In this document: positions 1-9,287 of the stretch, in pieces
How the letters are laid out: each line of letters opens with the position of its first letter
Position numbering within the stretch: the first letter of the stretch is position 1
Origin: Paenibacillus foliorum
GTDB taxonomy: Bacteria; Bacillota; Bacilli; Paenibacillales; NBRC-103111
NCBI RefSeq assembly: GCF_013141765.1
Contig: NZ_WHOD01000050.1
Location: 38,939 to 102,938, forward strand
Direction: 5' to 3'
Length of the DNA stretch: 64,000 nucleotides
Translations under genes and position numbers: made by a program
The notes under the pieces: model-generated
The model's database searches: none
What the model was told of the DNA's origin: nothing
The model's input: only the letters and a program-made list of their open reading frames with translations

Positions 1-819
1 CCAATACAACATCCTGAGCGCCTTCGAACCCTTCTTCAAGAGCATGCAGGCTTGCGTCATACGTGCTTTTACAGTGGCCTAAGGAAGGAGATCTGGGCAG
101 CCGATGTGAATGATAGTTCGGAGGCAGTTGGCTTCTTAGCCGAAGGTCAAGTTCCACAGGAGGAAAAGCAAAACTTGCTGCGCGCTATTGCTGGACGAAA
201 TGAGGAAGCGGCGGTTTATTGGTCGGAGCAGGTTGTGGATACAATAAAGCAGCAGGAACCTGCGGTTGAGCAGGTTTATAGCTTCATTTATGAGCTGCTG
301 GGTTTAGCGGCTGCTTTCGCTGGACAGCACAGTGTGGGCGCTGGTACGGATGAATTTGAACGTAACTATGTTGCTGTAGCGGCTGTACAAGCCCATTTGC
401 AAATGGATTCACTGGGTCCTTGGTTTATTCAAGCCATTCGTGAGCTAGCAGGGGGGCTGCCGGGATCAGGGGCTGGTGCTGTAGAGTCATACTCACGTAA
501 TCCGTTTGTACGTAAAGCGATGCAATATATGCAGCAGAATTATCACTTGCAAATAAGCACTTCGGATATTTCCGAATATGTGAAGCTTAGCCGCAGCTAT
601 TTAAGCGATCTGTATGGTAAAGAGAAAGGCGAATCTCTTTCTGAATCTCTTACTAGAATCCGCATTCAAGCTGCCAAACGATTGCTTGAAGCCGGGGATA
701 TGAAAGTTTACGAAATTGCAGGGGCTGTAGGCTTCAGCGATGCGAAAGCTTTTGCAAAGACATTTAAGAAGGCAGTCGGCTGCTCACCAAAGGATTACGA
801 GGAGAGACAGAACAAATAG
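1..819 (+). CDS. AraC-type response regulator, C-terminal part (5' end outside window)
   Basis: The frame is open from the first base, so the gene begins left of the window and only the last 272 residues are present. The visible part is a helical linker of about 160 residues followed by an AraC/XylS double helix-turn-helix over the last 100 residues, ending in the typical second HTH (AGAVGFSDAKAFAKTFKK) and a SPKDYE tail. This arrangement is that of YesN-type two-component regulators of Paenibacillus, which carry an N-terminal receiver domain not seen here. A TTG at 52 could be read as a start but has no ribosome site and would cut the linker. It is followed by its own terminator and then the ABC export cluster, which it may control (inference). 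Confidence 0.85.
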   Translation, partial: PIQHPERLRTLLQEHAGLRHTCFYSGLRKEIWAADVNDSSEAVGFLAEGQVPQEEKQNLLRAIAGRNEEAAVYWSEQVVDTIKQQEPAVEQVYSFIYELLGLAAAFAGQHSVGAGTDEFERNYVAVAAVQAHLQMDSLGPWFIQAIRELAGGLPGSGAGAVESYSRNPFVRKAMQYMQQNYHLQISTSDISEYVKLSRSYLSDLYGKEKGESLSESLTRIRIQAAKRLLEAGDMKVYEIAGAVGFSDAKAFAKTFKKAVGCSPKDYEERQNK

Positions 820-853
820 ACACCAATTTCTAACAAATTGGTGTCTATTTTTA
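818..853 (+). terminator. Rho-independent terminator after the response regulator
   Basis: A perfect 12-bp stem (818-829 with 835-846) with a 5-nt loop overlaps the stop codon and is followed by a T-rich tail. Confidence 0.85.
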
Positions 854-880
854 TGTTTTAGAAAAGTTTACATTTAATAT

Positions 881-894
881 AGACAACGCTTTCA
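881..894 (+). promoter_or_regulatory. Candidate cre (CcpA) site before the ABC cluster
   Basis: The sequence agacaacgctttca matches the degenerate catabolite-response consensus TGWNANCGNTNWCA at 13 of 14 positions. It lies just before the ribosome site (897-904) and just after AT-rich sequence that could hold a -10 element (taatat, 875-880). The match is direct; CcpA binding is inferred. Confidence 0.4.
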
Positions 895-908
895 ATAAGG
901 AGGGCAGA

Positions 909-1622
909 ATGATGTCAATTTCTATCGATAAATTTCCGGCAAGAGAACCGATTATCCAAGCGGTTAATGTAACCCGTACGTTTGGAAAAGGCTCCGCTGC
1001 CGTTCACGCGCTGCGCGGGGCCAATTTAAGTATAACCTCCGGACGACTTGTTGCGCTTAAAGGGCGCTCCGGATCAGGTAAAACCACCTTATTGAATATG
1101 CTTGGTGCATTAGATCAGCCGTCAGAGGGTGCGGTTTATTTCTTAGGCCAAGATGTAACAGTTATTTCTGACAAAAAGCGCAATGAGCTCCGAAGAACGC
1201 AGCTTGGTTTGATCTTTCAATCATTTGCATTGGTGCCTTACATGTCTGCATTTGAGAATGTCGAATTTGGACTTAGAATTGCCGGCGTACCCTCAGCCCA
1301 CTACCGTGATTATTCCGAGCAGGCACTTGATTATGTTGGATTAAAGCCAAGGATGAAGCATAGGCCTTTCGAACTGTCAGGGGGAGAACAGCAGCGTGTG
1401 GCCATAGCAAGAGCGATTGCCCATAAGCCTAAGCTGCTGTTGGCGGACGAGCCCACTGCAGAATTAGACAGTCGGATGGGGCTGCAGGTTATGAAAGTAT
1501 TTAAAGATTTAGTGCAGCATGAAGGAATGACGATTATTTTAACCACACATGATCCGGCAATTATGGAAATAGTGGATCAAGTGTACGCATTGGAGGATGG
1601 ATACATTGTGGAAGAAAGCTAA
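909..1622 (+). CDS. ABC transporter ATP-binding protein (MacB/LolD type)
   Basis: A 237-residue nucleotide-binding domain of the MacB/LolD class, which powers export or lipoprotein/peptide extrusion by FtsX-like permeases. Walker A is GRSGSGKT (52-59), the Q-loop is FQSFALVPY, the signature is [14 protein letters not shown] (about 156), Walker B is LLLADEP and the H-loop is TTHDP. All catalytic residues are present. A strong AAGGAGGG (897-904) precedes the ATG. It is the first gene of a cluster with the adaptor, permease and a second ATPase downstream, and its end overlaps the start region of the adaptor gene, which implies translational coupling. The substrate is unknown. Confidence 0.93.
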   Translation: MMSISIDKFPAREPIIQAVNVTRTFGKGSAAVHALRGANLSITSGRLVALKGRSGSGKTTLLNMLGALDQPSEGAVYFLGQDVTVISDKKRNELRRTQLGLIFQSFALVPYMSAFENVEFGLRIAGVPSAHYRDYSEQALDYVGLKPRMKHRPFELSGGEQQRVAIARAIAHKPKLLLADEPTAELDSRMGLQVMKVFKDLVQHEGMTIILTTHDPAIMEIVDQVYALEDGYIVEES

Positions 1623-2649
1623 ACGCTTAGGGCCATTATTAGGGTCTATCGTATTTGGAGCTGCTCTTATTTCAATACTACCGGGCTGTAGTCTGCTGCC
1701 TAAGGAGGAGCAAGCGTTAAAGCCACCGCTTGTTAAGCCGGTGAAGGAAAATTTCGAGGTTTATGAGGTGAAGAAGAGTACAGTCACTAAGCAAATCAGC
1801 GGAGTGGGGACCTTTGCCTCCGACAAAATGCAGTATTTGTATTATACAGAATCCGGTGGCAGGCTTTCCGAGATGCTTGTCCAGATGGGTACGGTTGTAC
1901 ACAAAGGCGATGTAGTTGCTCTACTGGAGAAAGGTGAGGTTGAAGGGAAAATCCGTCAGCAGGAGATTGTTGTGGAAAAGGCCAAAGTGGCGCTTGAGTT
2001 GGCGAAGGATGAACAGCGAGGCAATGCTCTGGCTATTCGCATGAAAGTATTGGATGTGCAGAAAGAAGACATTCAACTGGACATGCTTAGACAGCAGCTC
2101 GCCAAGACCAAGCTAGTCTCTGAAGTAGACGGAATTGTTACTTATATCGATCCGCTCAAGCAAGGGGATCCTGTAACCGCTTATAGAACGTTGATCACTG
2201 TTTCTGATCCTAAGTCTATGAAGCTTGTCTATGAAACCACATCACCGATCGACCTGACAGGTATTCAAGTGGGAATGGATGCTACCATTAAATACAAGTC
2301 AAATAGTTATCCAGGTAAAGTGGCGCAAATTCCAGCAACTGCCCCTCAATCCGATGTGAAGGCAATCCAAGACAAAAATGCCAAATCGATTGTGATCGTA
2401 ACCGAAGGGCTTCCGGAGGAAGTAGAGATCGGCAATAGCGGGGACATCACTATTGTTACAGAGAAGAGGGAGAATGTGCTGGTCATTCCGAAGCTGGGGC
2501 TGAGGTCTTACTTGGGGCGTGAGTATGTACAGGTACTGGAAGGAGAAAGCCGCAAAGAACTCGATGTTGAGAAAGGTATTGTATCCGCTACAGAGGTTGA
2601 GATCCGTAAAGGGCTGAAAGAAGGCCAGAAAGTGATATTAAACAATTGA
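1606..2649 (+). CDS. HlyD/MacA-like efflux adaptor lipoprotein
   Basis: A membrane-fusion (periplasmic-adaptor type) subunit of an ABC exporter, 347 residues. The N-terminus is a lipoprotein signal ending in ILPGC (Cys28). It continues with a lipoyl/barrel-sandwich half, a helical hairpin of about 60 residues rich in Lys/Glu/Gln, the second barrel half and beta-barrel domains, as in MacA and B. subtilis YknX. An upstream in-frame ATG at 1597 directly abuts the GGAGG at 1592-1596, leaving no spacing, so the TTG at 1606 (9-nt spacing) is the better start. The gene overlaps the ATPase gene by 17 bases. In Gram-positives such adaptors are anchored outside the membrane and work with the permease encoded next. 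Confidence 0.88.
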   Translation: MWKKAKRLGPLLGSIVFGAALISILPGCSLLPKEEQALKPPLVKPVKENFEVYEVKKSTVTKQISGVGTFASDKMQYLYYTESGGRLSEMLVQMGTVVHKGDVVALLEKGEVEGKIRQQEIVVEKAKVALELAKDEQRGNALAIRMKVLDVQKEDIQLDMLRQQLAKTKLVSEVDGIVTYIDPLKQGDPVTAYRTLITVSDPKSMKLVYETTSPIDLTGIQVGMDATIKYKSNSYPGKVAQIPATAPQSDVKAIQDKNAKSIVIVTEGLPEEVEIGNSGDITIVTEKRENVLVIPKLGLRSYLGREYVQVLEGESRKELDVEKGIVSATEVEIRKGLKEGQKVILNN

Positions 2650-2660
2650 GGTGATGGCAA

Positions 2661-5576
2661 GTGGCAATTTTTGTGATGATCATTCGTAAAATGGTCAAAA
2701 ACAAATGGCTCGAATTCAGCCTGCTGCTTGGCTTGATCATTTCAGTGGGTCTTGTCAGCAGTATGCCGATATATACCAATGCTATTTTACAGAGGTTATT
2801 AATAAAAGATTTAGAGCAGCTGCAGGATGCTAAACAGCAGTTTCCTGGTATATTTTGGAACTCGGTCTACATAACCGGTGAGCTAACATCGGAGCAGGCG
2901 AAACAGGCGGTTCAAGATGCGGATCAGTATATGGGAAATGAAGCTCCACAACGGTTTCAATTACCTATCAAAGAATATGTTATCGAACGAGCGACTGACA
3001 GATGGAACATGGTCCCAGTAGACGCCGGTAAAATAGACTCGTCCATCAAGCGGACTGCAGAGGTTGCGGCACTCAGTGGGATGGAGGATCATGTCCGGTT
3101 GATTGATGGCAAGCTGCCCTCCTCAGAGCCGGTTGATGGTGTAATTGAGGCGGTTGTGGTCGATCAAGGCTTGACGAATTTGAAAATGGTGGTAGGCCAG
3201 GAGTATACCATACAGGATGAAGAGGTAAAAACACCAATCAAGTTTAAAATTGTAGGTGTGATCGATCGAAAGGATTACAATGATGTGTACTGGTACAATT
3301 CATTATCAACCTACAGCTCCAGTATGATCGTATCCTACGACTGGTTTGAAAAAGAAATTACACGCAATGAGCTGCTTAAGCTCCGTTCCAGTACTTGGTA
3401 CTTGGCTGTGGATTACAGTCAAATGAAGCTCGAATCGATAGAACGATTCATTGGGACCTATCAATATACGGAAAGCTTTCTGGCTAATCATTTTCCCAAT
3501 TACACCCTTAAGGCTCCGGCGCTACCAACTTTGAATGGGTATTTTGTGAAAGAAGAAAAGCTGCGATTGATGCTATGGTCCTTGAACGTTCCAGTAATGA
3601 TCATGCTGGCTTACTATTTATTCATGGTTTCCAATCTAATCATTGATAGACAGAAAACTGAAATCGCCGTATTGCGAAGCCGTGGCGCAAGCAGGCTGCA
3701 AATTGTACTTGGATATGTGGTCGAGGGGATATTGCTCGGTGGAATAGCGCTAGCTTGTGGTCCATTCTTCGGATTGATTGTAACTAAGACGCTAGGTGCA
3801 TCTAACGGGTTTCTGGAGTTCGTACAACGGGCCGCTCTAGATGTCAAATTGAACCGGACAGCCTTCCAATACGGTGTACTGGCTGTGCTCTGCTCCTTGG
3901 TTATGACATTGCTGCCCGTATTGTTTGCTACTAGGGCTACGATTGTTGGACATAAGCAGCAGATGGCGAGGCAAACCAATTTGTCATTTTGGCATAAATA
4001 CTTCATAGATGTCATCTTGTTGGCCATTTCATTATATGGTCTGTATACATTCCGCACCAAAATGAGAGATATGCAGTCGTTGGGCTTGGACGTAACGGAC
4101 CTGCAAATGGATCCGATGTTGTTCCTTATTCCTGCTTTGTTCATATTGGGTGCAAGCTTCCTGCTGCTGCGTATTTACCCTTGGCTGGTGCGACTCATTT
4201 ATCAGGGAGGACGGAGATGGTGGCCGCCATCTTTATATTCCACCCTGCTGCAGGTTGGCCGATCTATTACGCAATATCAGACGATTATGGTATTTTTGAG
4301 CGTGACATTGGCTACAGGGCTATTTAGCGCAAGCGCTGCGCGAACCATCAATAAGAACGCCGATGAAAAAATCATGTACGGTAATGGAGCCGATATTACG
4401 ATGACGGTTAAATGGGAGGATGATGCTCCTCCACCAAGCATGGGAAATGAAGGTGGGGGTGAAGGAGATCCGACCGTATTACTGGAGCCGAAAAAAAAGG
4501 TGCAATTTTCGGAGCCGCCGTTTTTTCCATTTACTCAACTGTCAGGAGTGGAGCATGCTGCCAAAGTATTTACAAAGCCAAACGCAATTTTCACATTTGG
4601 GAAGGAGCGCGGAACAGCCACTTTAATGGGAATTGACACGGACGATTTTGGAAATACGGCTTGGCTTCGCGAGGGGCTGTTGGATCATCATTTTTATGAT
4701 TACTTAAATGTGTTGGCTTCGAGTCCTTCTGCAGTAATTATTTCTCGAACATTGGCGGATCAATATAATGTCAAGGTAGGAGACCATCTGTATGCTGGCT
4801 GGGATGGTGTACAGAGCACGATGTTTAATGTGTTCGCTATCGTCGATTATTGGCCATCATGGAATCCGAATCCCTTATTCAGCGATAAATCAGCTGTTTC
4901 AACATCTTCCGCGGGAAGTGCGGCTAATTCAAAAAATAAAAAGATAAAGGCGCCTATGCTGATTGTCGGTCACCTGTCTTATATTCAAAACAACATGGCT
5001 CTAGAGCCTTATGATGTGTGGATGACTTTGAAGCCGAACGCTAAAAGCCAAGAGCTTTACGATGCATTGGAGGAAAAGAAAATTCCGGTGACTAAGCTCA
5101 ATGATGCGAAGCAAGAGCTTATTCGTTCCAAGAACGATCCTTTCCTGCTAGCGATTAATGGGGTTATGACATTAGGCTTTATTATTTCAATCGTGATCAG
5201 CTTTTTTGGATTTTTGCTTTATTGGGTGCTATCACTCTCTGGGCGAGTCTTGCAGTTTGGGATTCTGCGAGCCATGGGAATATCCTTTCGCCAGCTTATT
5301 ATGATGCTCATCGGCGAGCAGCTGCTTACCTCAGGTGCTGCCGTCGTAATCGGCATGTTGACCGGCAACCTGACCAGCCGCTTCTTTGTGCCCATGTTTC
5401 AGCTCTCCATGCAAACATCAAGCCAGGTGCCGCCCTTCCAAGTCACGTTTGATCCGCGCGATCAAATGCAGCTGTACATCATTGTTAGCATCATGCTGAC
5501 CGTAGGTTTGTTCATTCTAGGAACGATGCTTTCACGGGTAAAAATTCATCAGGCTGTTAAGCTCGGGGAGGACTGA
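2661..5576 (+). CDS. Large FtsX/MacB-type ABC permease
   Basis: A 971-residue membrane protein with an N-terminal transmembrane segment, a large extracytoplasmic domain, an FtsX-type block of about three membrane helices around residues 310-440, further helices near 455-515, a second large outside region and a final three-helix FtsX block after about 835. The second outside region contains a Pro/Gly/Glu-rich insertion around residues 580-615. This is the doubled layout of permeases that work as one long polypeptide with MacB-like ATPases. The start is GTG with GAGGTGAT at 2648-2655. It sits between the adaptor and the second ATPase. Transported substrate cannot be read from the sequence. Confidence 0.88.
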   Translation: MAIFVMIIRKMVKNKWLEFSLLLGLIISVGLVSSMPIYTNAILQRLLIKDLEQLQDAKQQFPGIFWNSVYITGELTSEQAKQAVQDADQYMGNEAPQRFQLPIKEYVIERATDRWNMVPVDAGKIDSSIKRTAEVAALSGMEDHVRLIDGKLPSSEPVDGVIEAVVVDQGLTNLKMVVGQEYTIQDEEVKTPIKFKIVGVIDRKDYNDVYWYNSLSTYSSSMIVSYDWFEKEITRNELLKLRSSTWYLAVDYSQMKLESIERFIGTYQYTESFLANHFPNYTLKAPALPTLNGYFVKEEKLRLMLWSLNVPVMIMLAYYLFMVSNLIIDRQKTEIAVLRSRGASRLQIVLGYVVEGILLGGIALACGPFFGLIVTKTLGASNGFLEFVQRAALDVKLNRTAFQYGVLAVLCSLVMTLLPVLFATRATIVGHKQQMARQTNLSFWHKYFIDVILLAISLYGLYTFRTKMRDMQSLGLDVTDLQMDPMLFLIPALFILGASFLLLRIYPWLVRLIYQGGRRWWPPSLYSTLLQVGRSITQYQTIMVFLSVTLATGLFSASAARTINKNADEKIMYGNGADITMTVKWEDDAPPPSMGNEGGGEGDPTVLLEPKKKVQFSEPPFFPFTQLSGVEHAAKVFTKPNAIFTFGKERGTATLMGIDTDDFGNTAWLREGLLDHHFYDYLNVLASSPSAVIISRTLADQYNVKVGDHLYAGWDGVQSTMFNVFAIVDYWPSWNPNPLFSDKSAVSTSSAGSAANSKNKKIKAPMLIVGHLSYIQNNMALEPYDVWMTLKPNAKSQELYDALEEKKIPVTKLNDAKQELIRSKNDPFLLAINGVMTLGFIISIVISFFGFLLYWVLSLSGRVLQFGILRAMGISFRQLIMMLIGEQLLTSGAAVVIGMLTGNLTSRFFVPMFQLSMQTSSQVPPFQVTFDPRDQMQLYIIVSIMLTVGLFILGTMLSRVKIHQAVKLGED

Positions 5577-5578
5577 TC

Positions 5579-6472
5579 ATGATCCATTGTGACAACCTCG
5601 TTAAAATTTATAAGGTGGCCGATCTGGAGGTCGTTGCCCTGCAGGGATTGGATTTACATGTTCAGCCGGGAGAGCTAATGGCTATAATCGGTAACAGCGG
5701 AAGCGGCAAGTCAACCCTTCTGAACATGCTGGGTGGGTTGGACCGTCCTTCCGCAGGGCAGCTTCATGTCGACGGTAAGGATTTGCTGAAGTTTAACGAG
5801 AAGGATCTCGTTAAGTACAAGCGTGAAACCGTTGGCTTCGTATGGCAAAATAACGGACGGAATCTCATTCCTTATTTAACGGCATTAGAGAATGTAGAGC
5901 TGCCGATTTTACTTCAAGGTAAACGCAAGCGTGAACGAGCCCTCGAGCTGCTGGAGGCAGTTGGTCTCGGGCATCGGACCAAAAACCGGCTAAACCAGTT
6001 GTCAGGCGGTGAACAGCAGCGTGTAGCCATTGCGATAGCATTGTCTAACAGTCCCAAATTGCTGCTTGCCGATGAGCCTACAGGATCAGTTGATACGAAA
6101 ATGGCAAATCAAATCTTGGATCTGTTTCGTGACTTGAACCGTCGATTGGGGTTAACCGTTGTCATTGTTACTCATGACCCGTTGCTGGCCAAGAAGGTCG
6201 ATCGAGTCGTTGCCATCCGTGATGGCAAAACCTCCTCCGAAATTATTAGGCGTAAGTCATACGCGGATGAGCTGGAGGAGCTGGAGCAAGGCTTAAAGCA
6301 AGACGATGAAGATTCACATGTGGAGTATGCGGTTCTCGATAAATCAGGACGATTGCAGGTGCCTGAGGAAATGCTGAAATCAATCGGACTCCGATCCTCG
6401 AATAAAGTAAGGGTTCAAGTGGAGGACGGACGTATTGTATTATTGCCACCGGAAGAGAAGGGGGAGCAGTGA
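5579..6472 (+). CDS. Second ABC ATP-binding protein with C-terminal AbrB-like extension
   Basis: Residues 1-230 are a MacB/LolD-class ATPase: Walker A GNSGSGKS (38-45), signature [12 protein letters not shown] (about 141), Walker B LLLADEP, H-loop VTHDP. Unlike the first ATPase of the cluster, it carries about 50 extra residues after 250 that read like a swapped-hairpin AbrB/SpoVT fold: a [14 protein letters not shown] strand-turn-helix start, then an alternating hydrophobic run ending [10 protein letters not shown]. Fusion of such a tail to MacB-class ATPases is, as far as I know, seen in other Gram-positives, but its role is not established. The ATG lies two bases after the permease stop, with GGGGAGG at 5566-5572. 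Confidence 0.9.
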   Translation: MIHCDNLVKIYKVADLEVVALQGLDLHVQPGELMAIIGNSGSGKSTLLNMLGGLDRPSAGQLHVDGKDLLKFNEKDLVKYKRETVGFVWQNNGRNLIPYLTALENVELPILLQGKRKRERALELLEAVGLGHRTKNRLNQLSGGEQQRVAIAIALSNSPKLLLADEPTGSVDTKMANQILDLFRDLNRRLGLTVVIVTHDPLLAKKVDRVVAIRDGKTSSEIIRRKSYADELEELEQGLKQDDEDSHVEYAVLDKSGRLQVPEEMLKSIGLRSSNKVRVQVEDGRIVLLPPEEKGEQ

Positions 6473-6473
6473 G

Positions 6474-8612
6474 TTGAAGAATTACCATTCGATGAGACTA
6501 TTTTTATGGTTAATTTTATTTTTTACGTTCGTGACTATTTCATTCGTGACTAGCACTACTGCTCATGCAGAAGGTGAAAGCTATTTAAGGGATGAGATCG
6601 AGCCAGCTCTACAATTAAACACAGTTGCAATTGGCAATGAAAGCTCGATTGATTTGAAAAGTGCGGTTGTATTACCTGCGGATGGCGGAAGAACGCTTTA
6701 TTTCACAGTGACTGTAACGAATGGTTCGGGGAACAAATTATCTTTTTTGGATTACTGGGTCAAAATCATAAGTGCTTCAGGAGCTGAGTTTAAAGCTGAA
6801 TTGATACCTCAAGACAAGCTGAAAAAGGAAATTCCTGCTGGACAGCGAGTTGATTACTCGTTCTACGCACCTGTTAACGACACGACGCTGCTGGAAGAGC
6901 TGACTTTTCGAATTACTCAATGGAATTACATGAGCTCAGAGCTTGAAACGAATTTAGGCGATATTCGGTTCCCTGATGCATCATCAGCTCTTATGGCCCC
7001 TATTACAAGCAGCAGAACGGTTCTTATAGGCGGTATGCCAGTTGATGCAGAGGTGTCCCGTTGGTCCGTGCAGCAAAACGACAGTACGCTATCCGCTAAG
7101 GTATGGCTGAAGCTGACGAACAAGGGTAAAGCCAGCATCCGCATGCCTGTATATCAATATGCTCTGCGCGCCGCTAATGGTGCTATGTACCCGCTTGAGA
7201 ACTTATCGGATGGAGGTTCAGCTTCTCTGCTGTTACAGCCTGATGTGACTGAGGAATGGCAGCTGAAGGCAGTCCATCTTCCGTTGTCAGCAGCATCACA
7301 GGTATGGGATTTATTTATCAATCAGACGATAACTATTAATAATGAGTTAAAGCTTAGTTATCCCGTGGCCACTCTGCGTATACCAACAGATTCAACGGAC
7401 GCTCCCCGACTGGGTGATAGCGTAGAGTATTTGAATCCACAAGGGACTTATTTGCTGAAGGCTGAGAAGCTAAGCAGGGCTCCCTGGGAGGATCAAGACA
7501 TACTAACTACGGATGTGGTGATCTCTCATAAACAAGCGGACGCGTTACCATTTCCAATTATGAGAGCCTACTATGAGCTGGATGGTGGCGTTGTAGTGGA
7601 AGCGAAGGTGGTTCAGACGGACAGAGCGGTTGGCGTACCGCCAGGTATTCTTGTCCATCTCCAAGTGGTTGCAAAAGTCCCTTATACGTATCCATTTGCC
7701 CAAACCAAGCTTGTCATTGAAGAAAAAGTGAATGCAAACGTATCGGAGGAAATGGCAGCATTCAAGCTTCCGCCTACAAGTATTAAGCTTCCATACCTCA
7801 CCTTTGGCGAGTCGCAGCCTATTACAGGTGCAGGACGTGCAGCCCAATATGCTCCGCGCGAGCTGAATATATATACAGATGGAAGCAGTAATGTGCTGGA
7901 AGCGCAGGTCGAAATAGTCAATCTGGAGAAACGTTCCAATGGAATACCGAGGCTGACAGCCTTTTTCAAAACAGAGGAAGACGCCCTGTATCCGACCAAG
8001 ATTCGCGAGGTTAAACAGAAGCTAAATCCACAAGGAAAGGCACTTTTATCCTTCTCCAGCAAGATTCCTAAGGAATTAAGTACCAAAGGATTGAGGCTTG
8101 TTATTGGTGAATCTGTTACAGAGCAAAGACTAAGCGGCGCGGATGATAAGGCTGATGCTTATATTAACGCTGTAGAGATGGATTTGGCTGTACTGAACGA
8201 TTCCATAAGTCCGTCTCTTAAGGATGTTTCTTTTTATCCTTATACGATTTCTCTTAGCAACATTCAGACTTGGTTAGATAACAAACAGCTGAGAGTTAAT
8301 TTTACGTATAAATTGAGCAAGGACAGCTATTATGAAACAAGCAACGAAGGCAGCAAGCTGATTATTCAATTCACGGATAGTAACGGCAAGGTAAATATTG
8401 ATGAAACCTTTTATCTAGAAACGGCTCCCGAGGAGGAGGATAAACGCGTTACTCAGGGTGAGCATGACTACAGGATAGTCCGTCAGGATGAAACTCTACT
8501 CTATAAAATTGAGTCACTAAAGCAGTATAAAATGAGCATTTATCACGAGTTTCAAGGCAAGCGCAAGCTTCTGGCTTCACAGACGATGGACTGGTTCGGA
8601 ATTACGAAGTAA
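6474..8612 (+). CDS. Exported protein of unknown function, ABC-cluster partner
   Basis: A 712-residue secreted or membrane-tethered protein. A signal peptide of about 30 residues ends near TTAHAEG. The rest is beta-rich, with several blocks that read like telokin/Ig-type domains: YFTVTVTNGSGNKLSF early, and a similar SAKVWLKLTNKGKASI about 130 residues later. There is no C-terminal anchor and no catalytic motif I recognise. TTG at 6474 is chosen because GGGGAG at 6461-6466 is well spaced; an in-frame ATG at 6435 lies inside the ATPase gene without a ribosome site. It is the last gene of the exporter cluster and ends at a terminator. It may be a substrate-binding or surface partner of the exporter (inference). 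Confidence 0.75.
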   Translation: MKNYHSMRLFLWLILFFTFVTISFVTSTTAHAEGESYLRDEIEPALQLNTVAIGNESSIDLKSAVVLPADGGRTLYFTVTVTNGSGNKLSFLDYWVKIISASGAEFKAELIPQDKLKKEIPAGQRVDYSFYAPVNDTTLLEELTFRITQWNYMSSELETNLGDIRFPDASSALMAPITSSRTVLIGGMPVDAEVSRWSVQQNDSTLSAKVWLKLTNKGKASIRMPVYQYALRAANGAMYPLENLSDGGSASLLLQPDVTEEWQLKAVHLPLSAASQVWDLFINQTITINNELKLSYPVATLRIPTDSTDAPRLGDSVEYLNPQGTYLLKAEKLSRAPWEDQDILTTDVVISHKQADALPFPIMRAYYELDGGVVVEAKVVQTDRAVGVPPGILVHLQVVAKVPYTYPFAQTKLVIEEKVNANVSEEMAAFKLPPTSIKLPYLTFGESQPITGAGRAAQYAPRELNIYTDGSSNVLEAQVEIVNLEKRSNGIPRLTAFFKTEEDALYPTKIREVKQKLNPQGKALLSFSSKIPKELSTKGLRLVIGESVTEQRLSGADDKADAYINAVEMDLAVLNDSISPSLKDVSFYPYTISLSNIQTWLDNKQLRVNFTYKLSKDSYYETSNEGSKLIIQFTDSNGKVNIDETFYLETAPEEEDKRVTQGEHDYRIVRQDETLLYKIESLKQYKMSIYHEFQGKRKLLASQTMDWFGITK

Positions 8613-8634
8613 ATATTATAGCGTGCTGAAAAGT

Positions 8635-8658
8635 AAAGCACCCTCGCGGTGCTTTTTT
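8635..8658 (+). terminator. Rho-independent terminator of the ABC cluster
   Basis: An 8-bp stem (aaagcacc, 8635-8642, with ggtgcttt, 8648-8655) and a T-run follow the exported protein gene. Confidence 0.9.
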
Positions 8659-8673
8659 CTTTTCCCTTAGTTA

Positions 8674-8682
8674 TGGTAAAAT
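8674..8682 (+). promoter_or_regulatory. Candidate extended -10 promoter for the phosphodiesterase
   Basis: TGgTAAAAT directly after the terminator fits an extended -10 element. No good -35 is visible. Confidence 0.4.
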
Positions 8683-8700
8683 GAAGCAAGTTGCAGTTTA

Positions 8701-8733
8701 TGCTTCCGAAGCAAGTTTTGCAAATGCAAAACT
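8701..8733 (+). repeat. Two abutting palindromes in a 5' leader
   Basis: tgcttccgaagca (8701-8713, 6-bp arms) is followed without a gap by agttttgcaaatgcaaaact (8714-8733, 8-bp arms, 4-nt loop). Both lie just before the ribosome site of the phosphodiesterase gene. A related arm pair precedes the glutathione-peroxidase-like gene (45301-45320). They could act as an operator or an RNA hairpin; the function is unknown. Confidence 0.6.
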
Positions 8734-8753
8734 CTTAGAAAGGAGAGATCTCG

Positions 8754-9251
8754 GTGCGCATAGGGATTGTATCCGACACGCATATGTTCGGGCGGGCTAA
8801 GCAGCTTCCGCAAGCTTTAATTGCAGGGCTGCAAGGAGTAGATCAGATCCTTCATGCCGGCGATTGGGTGGATACAGAGGTTGTAGGTCTGTTTGAGCGG
8901 ATTGCTCCGATCGATGGTATTGCAGGAAATAATGATGGTACTGACATTATAGAACGGTTTGGACGTTGTAAGGTGCTCCAAATGGGGAACTATCGAATAG
9001 GAATGGTCCATGGGGATGGAGGCAGGAAATCAACGCTGGAGCAAGCGCTGGACGTATTTAACGGCATGAGCGTAGACGTGATTATTTTCGGCCACTCCCA
9101 TACTCCCTACCAAGACATGCACAATGGCATCCTGCTGTTCAATCCGGGTTCTCCTACAGATAAACGGCGTCAATCTCAATACTCGTATGGCATTATTCAT
9201 TTAGGTAAGACAATAGAAGCTGAGATCTTTTATTACAATGACAAATCTTAA
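8754..9251 (+). CDS. YfcE/YsnB-family metallophosphoesterase
   Basis: A 165-residue calcineurin-like phosphoesterase of the small MJ0936/YfcE group, which hydrolyses phosphodiesters using two bound metal ions. All metal-ligand motifs are visible in order: SDTH near the start, HAGDW, GNND, VHGDG and GHSHTPY. The length is normal for the family. The GTG start is supported by AAGGAGAGAT at 8740-8749. It is monocistronic or weakly linked to the genes that follow. The physiological substrate is unknown. Confidence 0.92.
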   Translation: MRIGIVSDTHMFGRAKQLPQALIAGLQGVDQILHAGDWVDTEVVGLFERIAPIDGIAGNNDGTDIIERFGRCKVLQMGNYRIGMVHGDGGRKSTLEQALDVFNGMSVDVIIFGHSHTPYQDMHNGILLFNPGSPTDKRRQSQYSYGIIHLGKTIEAEIFYYNDKS

Positions 9252-9287
9252 AGATATGGAATACTAAACAAGGGGGGAGATACCCAA

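Noticed and set aside
3614..4144. 176-codon open frame on the minus strand
   Set aside because: It lies inside the permease gene, has no ribosome site and its composition (many Asn/Thr/Ser/Cys) is that of an antisense shadow.
7545..8086. Two overlapping minus-strand frames of 100 and 134 codons
   Set aside because: Both are antisense to the exported-protein gene, with no start signal.
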